Assembly: GCF_018332715.1 (NCBI RefSeq)
Contig: NZ_BOQP01000052.1
Location: 62,001-126,000, forward strand
Source of the DNA: Winogradskya consettensis
GTDB lineage: Bacteria > Actinomycetota > Actinomycetes > Mycobacteriales > Micromonosporaceae
DNA: 64,000 nucleotides
Direction: 5' to 3'
The position numbers and the translations under genes were made by a program. The notes under the pieces were generated by a model. The model saw only the letters and a list, made by a program, of their open reading frames with translations. It searched no databases and was not told where the DNA came from. Of this stretch, positions 43,505 to 51,584 are shown in pieces. The number at the start of each line of letters is the position of its first letter. Within the stretch, counting starts at the first letter, position 1.

Positions 43505-46354
43505 CTACTCGGCCGAGGCCGTTGCCTTCGCCGGGGCTGCCTTCTTCGGGGCTGCCTTCTTGGCGGCCGGAGCGGCGTTGGTGGCCTTGCGAGGGGCTGC
43601 CTTCTTGGCCGGCGTCTTCTTAGCGGTGGTCTTCTTGGCCGTCGTCTTCTTAGCGGCGGTCTTCTTCGCGGGGGCGGCGCCGTCGGCGGCGGCCTTGGCC
43701 GGGGCCTTCTTGGCGGCGGCCTTCTTCTTCGGGGCCGGGCCCTTGGCGCGCTTCTCGGCGAGCATCTCGGAGGCCTGCTCGATCGTCAGCTCTTCCGGCG
43801 TTTGGCCGCGGCGCAGGGAGGCGTTGTATTCGCCGTCGGTGACGTACGGGCCGAAGCGGCCTTCCTTGATGACCAGGGCGAGCTTGGTGGCCGGGTCCTC
43901 GCCCATTTCGCGCAGCGGGGGTGCGGCGGCGCGGCGCTGGCGGGTCTTCGGGGCGGCGAGGAGGGCGAGGGCCTCGTCGAGGGTGACCGTGAAGAGTTTG
44001 TCCTCGCTGTCGAGGGAGCGGTAGTCGTCGCCGCGCTTGACGTACGGGCCGTAGCGGCCGTTTGCCGCGAGGATGTCGGCGCCTTCCGGGTCCTTGCCGA
44101 CCGCGCGGGGGAGGGTGAGGAGCTTGAGGGCTTCCTCCAGCGTCACCGTGTCGGGGGTCTGGGTCTTGAACAGGGAGGAGGTGCGCTCGCCGGCCTGGAC
44201 GTACGGGCCGTAGCGGCCGGACTTGATGTGGACCTCGTCGCCGTTGTCCGGGTCCTTGCCGAGGGTGCGTTCGCCGCCGCCGCCGAGGAAGAGCTCGGCG
44301 ACCTTCTCACGGGTGAGCTCGTCCGGGGCGACGCCCTCGGGGATGGAGACGCGGTCCTCTTTGGCTTCCTCGGTGGCGTCGGGGAGCTGACGCTGCAGGT
44401 AGGGGCCGTAGCGGCCGACGCGGACGACGACCTGGCGGTTGTCCTCGTCGACGAAGAGCGGGATGGAGTTGACCGAGCGGGCGTCGATGGAGGTGAGGTT
44501 CTCGGTGACCATCTTCTTCAGGCCGCCGGCCTTGGCGATGGTGTCGTCCTCGCCGGCGTTCTGGCTGCCGAAGTAGAAGGAGGTGAGGAAGTCCAGGGCG
44601 GCGTGGTCGCCACCGGCGATGTCGTCGAGCTGGGTTTCCATCGCGGCGGTGAAGTTGTAGTCGACCAGGCGGGGGTAGTGGCCCTCGAGCAGCCCGATGA
44701 CCGCGAACGCGATGAAGGACGGGATCAGCACCTGACCGCGCTTCTCGACGTACCCGCGGTCCTGGATTGTCCTGATGATCGATTCGTAGGTCGACGGGCG
44801 GCCGATGCCCAGCTCTTCGAGGGCCTTGACCAGCGAGGCCTCGGTGTAGCGGGAGGGCGCGGAGGTGTGGTGGCCCACGGCGGCGAGCTGCTCGGGGGTG
44901 AGCGGCTGGTCCTTGACCAGGGTCGGCAGGCGACGCTCGGCGTCCTCGGCCTCGGCGTTCTCGTCGTCCGAGGACTCGACGTAGGCGCGCAGGAAGCCGG
45001 GGTCGGTGATCGTCTTGCCGGAGGCGCCGAAGTCGGCCTCTTCGCCGGCGGTGGAGACTGCGCGGATGCGTACGGAGACGGAGTTGCCTACCGCGTCGGT
45101 CATCTGCGACGCGATGGTGCGGCGCCAGATGAGCTCGTACAGCTTGAACTCGTCGGCGGAGAGCTCCTTGGCGACCTCTCCTGGCGTACGGAAATTCTCG
45201 CCTGCGGGACGGATCGCCTCGTGAGCTTCCTGCGCGTTCTTGACCTTGCTCGTGTAGCGGCGCGGCTGGGTCGGCACGTTGCGCTCGCCGTAGAGCTCGG
45301 CGATCTGGCGGCGCGCGGCGGTGATCGCGGTCTCGGAGAGGTTCACCGAGTCCGTACGCATGTAGGTGATGTAACCGTTCTCGTACAGCCGCTGGGCCGT
45401 GCGCATGGTCTGCGAGGCGGAGAAGCGCATCTTGCGTGCGGCTTCCTGCTGCAGCGTCGAGGTGATGAACGGCGCGTAGGGCTTGCGGCGGTAGGGCTTC
45501 TCCTCGACCCGGGTGACCGTGAAGGGCCGGTCCTCGAGGCGGGCGGCAAGGCCTCGTGCGCCGTCACCGTCGAGGTGCACGACCCCGGCGTTCGGCCTGA
45601 CCTGCCCGGTCGTGGGCTCGAAGTCCTTGCCGGTGGCGATCCGGTCGCCGTCGAGGGCGACCAGGGTGGCGCTGAAGCTGCGGGCGCCTTCGGTCTTGCC
45701 CTGGACCGCCAGCTGGGCGTTGATGTCCCAGTACTCGGCCGAGCGGAACGCCATGCGCTGGCGCTCACGCTCCACCACGATGCGGGTGGCGACGGACTGG
45801 ACCCGGCCGGCGGAGAGCCGGGGCATGACCTTCTTCCACAGGACCGGGCTGACCTCGTAGCCGTAGAGGCGGTCGAGGATGCGCCGGGCCTCCTGCGCGT
45901 CGACCAGGTCACGGTCGATGTCGCGGAGCTGGGTGACGGCCGCCAGGATCGCCGGCTTGGTGATCTCGTGGAAGACCATCCGCTTGACCGGGACCTTGGG
46001 CTTGATCGTCTCGATCAGGTGCCAGGCGATGGCCTCGCCCTCGCGGTCCTCGTCCGTCGCGAGCAGGATCTCGTCGACTTCCTTGGCCAGCTTGGTCAGT
46101 TTGGCGAGCTGGGCCTTGCGGTCCTGGGAGACGACGTAGAGCGCGTGGAAGCCGTTGTCGACGTCGACACCGAGCCGCGCCCACGGCTCGCCCTTGTACT
46201 TGGCGGGCACGTCGGCGGCGTTCTTCGGCAGGTCGCGGACATGGCCGAGGGAGGCCTCGACAAAGTAGTCGGGGCCCAGGTAACCGGCGATCGTCTTGGC
46301 CTTCGAGGCGGACTCGACGATGACCAGACGGGTCGTCCTGGCGTTACTCGGCAC
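43505..46354 (-). CDS. topA: DNA topoisomerase I
   Basis: 949 residues from the GTG at 46354 (GGGAG upstream). Toprim domain with LVIVESASKAKTIAGYLG and DEDREGEAIAWHL. The catalytic Tyr is Y331 in ITYMRTDS. Several C-terminal topo-C repeats (GRYGPYV-type) replace zinc fingers. The end is a long Lys/Ala tail (AAKKTAAKKTT-type) found in actinobacterial TopA and needed for processivity. It relaxes negative supercoils. Confidence 0.95.
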   Translation of the reverse strand: MPSNARTTRLVIVESASKAKTIAGYLGPDYFVEASLGHVRDLPKNAADVPAKYKGEPWARLGVDVDNGFHALYVVSQDRKAQLAKLTKLAKEVDEILLATDEDREGEAIAWHLIETIKPKVPVKRMVFHEITKPAILAAVTQLRDIDRDLVDAQEARRILDRLYGYEVSPVLWKKVMPRLSAGRVQSVATRIVVERERQRMAFRSAEYWDINAQLAVQGKTEGARSFSATLVALDGDRIATGKDFEPTTGQVRPNAGVVHLDGDGARGLAARLEDRPFTVTRVEEKPYRRKPYAPFITSTLQQEAARKMRFSASQTMRTAQRLYENGYITYMRTDSVNLSETAITAARRQIAELYGERNVPTQPRRYTSKVKNAQEAHEAIRPAGENFRTPGEVAKELSADEFKLYELIWRRTIASQMTDAVGNSVSVRIRAVSTAGEEADFGASGKTITDPGFLRAYVESSDDENAEAEDAERRLPTLVKDQPLTPEQLAAVGHHTSAPSRYTEASLVKALEELGIGRPSTYESIIRTIQDRGYVEKRGQVLIPSFIAFAVIGLLEGHYPRLVDYNFTAAMETQLDDIAGGDHAALDFLTSFYFGSQNAGEDDTIAKAGGLKKMVTENLTSIDARSVNSIPLFVDEDNRQVVVRVGRYGPYLQRQLPDATEEAKEDRVSIPEGVAPDELTREKVAELFLGGGGERTLGKDPDNGDEVHIKSGRYGPYVQAGERTSSLFKTQTPDTVTLEEALKLLTLPRAVGKDPEGADILAANGRYGPYVKRGDDYRSLDSEDKLFTVTLDEALALLAAPKTRQRRAAAPPLREMGEDPATKLALVIKEGRFGPYVTDGEYNASLRRGQTPEELTIEQASEMLAEKRAKGPAPKKKAAAKKAPAKAAADGAAPAKKTAAKKTTAKKTTAKKTPAKKAAPRKATNAAPAAKKAAPKKAAPAKATASAE

Positions 46355-46520
46355 GGCACTCCCAAACTTCAGCTCACGGACGTTCAACGTAACGCGCCAG
46401 ACAAGCTCGCATTCCCGGGGCAGGCCGAAGTCGGATGGTAACGGCCCGGCCACAGCATGCGTCCGACGGCGACACCGTACACCGGGAACGTAGCCTCTTG
46501 CCGCCCACAATCGGGGAAGA

Positions 46521-47306
46521 TCACGCGGCCGCGCCGCCGGGCCACAGCCTTTCGGGGGCTGCTTCGGGTCGTTCACCGACCAGTTCGGCGAGGCGTGCTA
46601 AACGTCTGCGACCTGCGATCACGTACGTGCGACCGGCGTGCACGGTGCCCGCCAGACCCACCCTGGTCAACGCGGCATCGACGGCTTTGTCAAGCGACCC
46701 GTCGGGATCCAGACCGAGGGCGTACCCATGGGGGCGGGGTGCTCCTGCCGCGGCAACCCACAACCGCAACCGGGGCCCGTTGAGAAAAAGCCTTCCGGCC
46801 GGCGGCGGCCAGGCGTGGGCCAGGCCGTTCAACCTGCTGCTGTACGCCGTTCGCACCTCGAAAGCGACGGTCGGCTCGACCTCGTGCACCTCTTTATCTA
46901 CACGTTCCGGCTCCGGCGTCGGGGAGTCGTCGTGCCCCTCGTCCACAGGAACCGACGTGAGTTCGGCCACGGGCTCTTCGCGAGGGTTCTCCGAAACGGG
47001 GTTCCAGTTGACGACAAGACCCCGGCCGACCAGTTCCTGGACCATGACGTGTACGCGCCAAGCGGCGTCGACGCGCACCGAAACGCGAGCGGTTCCACCC
47101 ATTTTGCCCAGTGTCCCCGGCCCGGCGAGCAGCCCCGCCAGATCCGCCAGCGACGGGTCGACCGCCTCGACGCCGAAAACGGACAACTGTTTGCCGCCCG
47201 GAACCGTGGGCGTGGCTGTACGCCGTTTGCGCGGATGGGCGAGCTCGACCGGCGCGGGCAGCACCTCGCGCGGAATCAGCGGCCACCCGGGCTCGGCCAC
47301 GGCCAT
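46521..47306 (-). CDS. Conserved actinobacterial hypothetical protein
   Basis: 261 residues. Soluble and alpha/beta, with conserved-looking blocks (AGTVHAGRTYVIAGRRRLARLAEL, LNGPRLRLWVAAAG). A Pro/Glu-rich insert lies near 130. It lies between topA and a lipoprotein gene. I do not recognise a domain. Confidence 0.6.
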   Translation of the reverse strand: MAVAEPGWPLIPREVLPAPVELAHPRKRRTATPTVPGGKQLSVFGVEAVDPSLADLAGLLAGPGTLGKMGGTARVSVRVDAAWRVHVMVQELVGRGLVVNWNPVSENPREEPVAELTSVPVDEGHDDSPTPEPERVDKEVHEVEPTVAFEVRTAYSSRLNGLAHAWPPPAGRLFLNGPRLRLWVAAAGAPRPHGYALGLDPDGSLDKAVDAALTRVGLAGTVHAGRTYVIAGRRRLARLAELVGERPEAAPERLWPGGAAA

Positions 47307-47322
47307 GGTCAGCGGCGCCCTT

Positions 47323-47853
47323 TCATCTACATTCGGGTGCTTCGTCGAACGCGTCCTTGAGCTCCACCGACGCCAGATTGCTGGTGTCGAGCTCGCTGGC
47401 TGCGTACTCCGAGTTCAGGGTCTGCACGACCGTGCCCACCTTGGTGTAGAAGTCTTTCGCCGGGCTGATGGCCAGGGCTTCTATGCCGGTCTTGGCACGA
47501 CCGTAAGAATCGCGCATCGCGCTGAGCGAAGCGAGGAAACTCTCCGAGACGGTCTTGCCGGCGTCGACATCCGGCACTCCTGCCTTCTCGACACCGGCGC
47601 GGGCCTTCTCGCTCGCGTCCTCGGCACCGCCGAAGAGCCGGGTCAGATTTTCCTTCGCCTGTGCGGGTGTCGTCTCCGCGGTCATCTGCTGCTGGGTGCG
47701 GGTCGTGAGGGTGCCTATCTCGGATCGCCACGGCGCCAGCACCTGGCAGACCGCGGCGGCCCACGCGCGGGGTGCCGGACCGCTCGAACAGGCACCCAGC
47801 GTCACGACGATGGAACAAACGAGGAGTAGGGGGATGGTGCGGGCCGTGCGCAT
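47323..47853 (-). CDS. Secreted lipoprotein
   Basis: 176 residues. The signal peptide ends in the lipobox VTLGACSS, so the mature protein starts at a lipidated Cys (residue 22). The rest is helical, with AWAAAVCQVLAPWRSEIGTL and a late Cys that may pair with it. Function unknown. Confidence 0.7.
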   Translation of the reverse strand: MRTARTIPLLLVCSIVVTLGACSSGPAPRAWAAAVCQVLAPWRSEIGTLTTRTQQQMTAETTPAQAKENLTRLFGGAEDASEKARAGVEKAGVPDVDAGKTVSESFLASLSAMRDSYGRAKTGIEALAISPAKDFYTKVGTVVQTLNSEYAASELDTSNLASVELKDAFDEAPECR

Positions 47854-47928
47854 GGCTTGCAGCGTACGGGCAAGAAGTGGCCGAGGGCACCCGGCGAGTG
47901 CCGGGTGCCCACATAGACCGCTTTACGG

Positions 47929-50295
47929 TCAGGCACTCACCCGCTTGCTCTCGGGTTCGGCCGCGGACGGCTCCTCACCCATCGAGATCGGCTTGCGCTT
48001 GCTCCACACGACGGCCGCCACGATGATCAGCGCCGCGACGACCGCGATGCTGACCCGCAGCGGGGTGTTCCGGTCGGTGCCGATGCTCCACGCCACGACC
48101 GCGGGCGCGATCAGCAGCGAGACCAGGTTCATCACCTTGAGCAGCGGGTTGATGGCCGGGCCGGCGGTGTCCTTGAACGGGTCGCCGACGGTGTCGCCGA
48201 TGACCGTCGCGGCGTGGGCGTCGGAGCCCTTGCCGCCGTACGCGCCATCCTCGACCAGCTTCTTGGCGTTGTCCCAGGCGCCGCCGGAGTTGGCCAGGAA
48301 GACCGCCATCAGCGTGCCCGCGCCGATGGCTCCGGCCAGGTAGGAGGCCAGCGCGCCGGCGCCCAGGCCGAAGCCCACCGCGATCGGTGCCATGATCGCG
48401 AGCAGGCCCGGGGTGAGCAGTTCACGCTGGGCGTCGCGGGTGCAGATGTCGACAACTCGGCCGTACTCGGGGCGCTGCGAATAGTCCATGATGCCGGGGA
48501 ATTCGCGGAACTGGCGGCGTACCTCCATGACAACCGCGCCCGCCGAGCGGGAGACGGCGTTGATGGCCAGGCCCGAGAAGAGGAAGACCACCGCGGCACC
48601 GATCAGCAGGCCGACCAGGTTGCGCGGGTTGGAGATGTTGAGCAGGTTGAGGATCTCCAGCCCGATCTGGTCGGGCTGGAGCCCGGCGTCGGCCAGCGAG
48701 CTCGAGAGCGTGTTCGTGTACGACCCGAAGAGCGCGGTCGCGGCGAGTACGGCGGTCGCGATCGCGATGCCCTTGGTGATCGCCTTCGTGGTGTTGCCGA
48801 CCGCGTCGAGCTCGGTCAGGATCTGCGCGCCGCGCTCGTCGACGTCGCCGGACATCTCCGCGATGCCCTGGGCGTTGTCGGAGATCGGCCCGAAGGTGTC
48901 CATGGCCACGATGACGCCGACCGTGGTCAGCAGGCCGGTGCCGGCGAGCGCAACCGCGAAGAGCGACAACGTGATGGACGAGCCGCCCAGCAGGAACGCA
49001 CCGTATACACCGGCACCGATCAACAGCGCCGAGTAGACGGCTGATTCGAGCCCGATGCTGATGCCGGCCAGCACGACGGTGGCCGCGCCGGTCTGCGAGG
49101 ACTTGCCGATGTCCTGCACCGGACGCCGCTCGACCTCGGTGAAGTAGCCGGTCAGCGCCTGGATGGCGGCGGCGAGCACGATGCCGATGACCACCGCGCC
49201 GATCGCCACGAGCTGCGGGTTACGGCCGCTGGCGACCACCCCGGCATCCAGTGACGAGTCGTTGAAGCCGGCGAAGCTGTCCGGCAGGTAGAGGAAGCTG
49301 ATGACCGCCACGATGACCGCGCTCAGCACCGCGGAGATGTAGAACGCCCGGTTGATGGCGGTCAGTCCGTTGCGGTCCGAGGCGCGCAGCCGGGTGATGA
49401 AGACACCCACGATCGCGATGACCACGCCGACCGTCGAGACGATCAGCGGGAAGATCAAACCGTCCTGGCCGAACGCCGCCTGGCCCAGGATCAAGGCCGC
49501 CACCAGGGTGACCGCGTACGACTCGAAGAGGTCGGCCGCCATACCGGCACAGTCACCGACGTTGTCGCCCACGTTGTCGGCGATCGTCGCCGCGTTGCGC
49601 GGGTCGTCCTCCGGGATGCCCTTCTCCACCTTGCCCACGAGGTCCGCGCCGACGTCGGCGGCCTTGGTGAAGATGCCGCCGCCGACCCGCATGAACATCG
49701 CGAGCAGCGCCGCACCGAAGCCGAAGCCCTCGAGCACCGTCGGGGCATCACTGCGGTAGATCAGCACGACCAGCGCGCCACCGGCCAGCCCGAGGCCGAC
49801 GGTGAGGAATCCGACCACGCCGCCGGTGCGGAACGCGATACCCATCGCTTTCTCGCGGCCGCCTGTCTCGCTGGCGGCTGCTGCCACCCGTACGTTCGCC
49901 CGCGTCGCCAGCGCCATGCCGGCACCACCGATGAACGAACTGAAGACGGCGCCGACGATGAAGAACAGCGACCGGCCGATCTTGACCATGGTCTCGTTGT
50001 CGCCGGAACCGTGCACCGGCAGCAGGAACAACAGCACCACCGCGATGACGACGAAGATCGCCAGCGTCCTGAACTGCCGGATCAGGTAGGCGGATGCGCC
50101 CTCCTGCACGGCACCGGCGATCTCCTGCATGGAGGTGGTGCCGCGACCGGCCTTGAGCACCGATTGCACGAAGACCGCGGCGAATGCGAGCGCGACGAGC
50201 GCGAACACAATCGCGACGATGACGAATGTGACGTTAGAACCGGAGAGAGAGACCGCACCGCTTTCCGCGGCGAGAATAGTGGAGCTTCCGGACAT
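47929..50295 (-). CDS. hppA: Membrane proton-pumping pyrophosphatase
   Basis: 788 residues from the ATG at 50295 with AGGAGG upstream. About 16 membrane segments. The substrate motif DVGADLVGKVEKGIPEDDPRN and the second acidic motif DNVGDNVGDCAGMAADLFES are intact. GNTTKAITKG has Lys (K504) where potassium-dependent enzymes have Ala, so this is the K+-independent class. It couples pyrophosphate hydrolysis to proton export. Confidence 0.95.
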   Translation of the reverse strand: MSGSSTILAAESGAVSLSGSNVTFVIVAIVFALVALAFAAVFVQSVLKAGRGTTSMQEIAGAVQEGASAYLIRQFRTLAIFVVIAVVLLFLLPVHGSGDNETMVKIGRSLFFIVGAVFSSFIGGAGMALATRANVRVAAAASETGGREKAMGIAFRTGGVVGFLTVGLGLAGGALVVLIYRSDAPTVLEGFGFGAALLAMFMRVGGGIFTKAADVGADLVGKVEKGIPEDDPRNAATIADNVGDNVGDCAGMAADLFESYAVTLVAALILGQAAFGQDGLIFPLIVSTVGVVIAIVGVFITRLRASDRNGLTAINRAFYISAVLSAVIVAVISFLYLPDSFAGFNDSSLDAGVVASGRNPQLVAIGAVVIGIVLAAAIQALTGYFTEVERRPVQDIGKSSQTGAATVVLAGISIGLESAVYSALLIGAGVYGAFLLGGSSITLSLFAVALAGTGLLTTVGVIVAMDTFGPISDNAQGIAEMSGDVDERGAQILTELDAVGNTTKAITKGIAIATAVLAATALFGSYTNTLSSSLADAGLQPDQIGLEILNLLNISNPRNLVGLLIGAAVVFLFSGLAINAVSRSAGAVVMEVRRQFREFPGIMDYSQRPEYGRVVDICTRDAQRELLTPGLLAIMAPIAVGFGLGAGALASYLAGAIGAGTLMAVFLANSGGAWDNAKKLVEDGAYGGKGSDAHAATVIGDTVGDPFKDTAGPAINPLLKVMNLVSLLIAPAVVAWSIGTDRNTPLRVSIAVVAALIIVAAVVWSKRKPISMGEEPSAAEPESKRVSA

Positions 50296-50633
50296 CAATG
50301 TCCTCCTGTGCACCGTACGCACCGAACAGCGGACGAGACTGCTCGGCGCATCCCCTGGACGGGGAGACGACGAACCAGGTCCCGCGGGGTGCGGCACCCA
50401 GGGAGCAGTAGCTGATTACTGGCGTACTGTAACGGGAGAACGTGGTGATGGTCACATATCTTGAGCCCACGGCGTGGTGATGTTCTTCGCTGTGTCAGCG
50501 GTTGGCGTCCAGGTCGGACAGCCTTTAAGCTCCCGGCCCCAGGCAGCGTTGACCCACCGCTTGCGCCGGACGGCGTCCTTTTTGCGCTGAGCGGTTTCGA
50601 CTTCGCTCGCTATTCGAGCTTTAGCGGCGACTT
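50296..50633. other. Gap upstream of hppA
   Basis: The gap contains the hppA 5' region. On the - strand it also holds an open frame of ~60 codons (ending TGA near 50455, ...KNITTPWAQDM) with no ATG, GTG or TTG start. I see no terminator. The frame has protein-like composition but cannot be called a gene. Confidence 0.4.
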
Positions 50634-51071
50634 TTAACGGCGGTGGACGGGCCAGACCATGCGGACCTCGGTGCCGGCGCCCTCATCAACCGGGCGGACC
50701 TGGAGATCGTCGACAAATCCGGCCAGCAGTGCAAACCCGACACCGGTGGTCAGCGCCTCGTCCGTGAGCGACTCGTCGGCCAGCTCGTCGGGCGGCAACT
50801 TGGTCAGGCCGATGCTCGCCTCGATCGGGGCGCGGTCGATGACCCGCACCATGTACGAGTCCGAGTCGGACATTTCCACCATGACCAGATCCGGGATGCG
50901 GTACTGGTTGTGCAGCGCGACGGCCCTGGTGCAGGCCTCACCGATCGCGAGACGCACCTCGTCCAGCAATTCCTCGGCAACCCCCGCGCGCCGGGCCACC
51001 GCGACACCGACCAGGCGGGCAGTGCGCACGTGCACAGGAGCCGGCGAGAAGGACAGCCGTACCGTCGCCAT
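50634..51071 (-). CDS. Anti-sigma factor kinase-like protein (RsbW/ApgA type)
   Basis: 145 residues with a GHKL ATPase fold. The N-box region reads GEACTRAVALH (E45 to H54), with Arg at the position usually Asn. The G2-like region is TGVGFALLAGFVDD. The ATG shares its A with the bldG stop. The pairing and order match the bldG locus of Streptomyces, where the product binds BldG. Kinase activity is uncertain given the altered N-box. Confidence 0.75.
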   Translation of the reverse strand: MATVRLSFSPAPVHVRTARLVGVAVARRAGVAEELLDEVRLAIGEACTRAVALHNQYRIPDLVMVEMSDSDSYMVRVIDRAPIEASIGLTKLPPDELADESLTDEALTTGVGFALLAGFVDDLQVRPVDEGAGTEVRMVWPVHRR

Positions 51072-51442
51072 CACGCCGTCGGAGGGTTGTCGTCGCGTTC
51101 GCCGGACGACGTCGAGATAGCCGCTTCGACGGAGGAATAGATCGGGAACACCTGGTCGAGCGCGGTGATCCGGAAAATCTTCAGCAACGGTTCCTTGGCG
51201 CAGACCAGGCCGAACGTGCCATTAGCGGCACGCAACCGCTTGAGCGCACCCACCAGCACACCCAGGCCGGTGGAATCCAGGAAATCGACGCGCGCGAGGT
51301 CCACCACGACATGCCGCGAACCGCCGTCAACCAGCTCCACGAGCCGTTCACGCAGGCGCGGTGCCGTGTAAACATCCACCTCACCGCCGACGTCGAGCAC
51401 CGTGTGCTCGCCGACTGTCCGGGTCGTCAGCGACAGCTCCAT
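51071..51442 (-). CDS. bldG: Anti-sigma factor antagonist BldG
   Basis: 123 residues with GGGAGGAGG upstream. STAS domain almost identical in pattern to Streptomyces BldG: TTRTVGEHTVLDVGGEVDVYTAPRL, FLDSTGLGVLVGALKR and ILKIFRIT-type end. S57 in DSTGLG is the phosphorylated serine in BldG. It controls development and antibiotic genes in Streptomyces by partner switching. Confidence 0.85.
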   Translation of the reverse strand: MELSLTTRTVGEHTVLDVGGEVDVYTAPRLRERLVELVDGGSRHVVVDLARVDFLDSTGLGVLVGALKRLRAANGTFGLVCAKEPLLKIFRITALDQVFPIYSSVEAAISTSSGERDDNPPTA

Positions 51443-51584
51443 CGGTCCTCCTCCCTCCGTGCCACATGCTCTCGGGGGGCCGATCTCCCCAGCGAATCTA
51501 ACCACCGGCCGTCATTGCCCGGCGCGTCGCACCCTCCGTCGTACCCGTTTGGGGTTCCCGTCATACCGGTGTCAGAGTTCACGC

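Noticed and set aside
43802..46441. An 879-codon open frame antisense to topA
   Set aside because: It mirrors topA codons in high-GC DNA, is Val/Gly/Ala/Asp-rich and has no recognisable domain. TopA is certain on the other strand.
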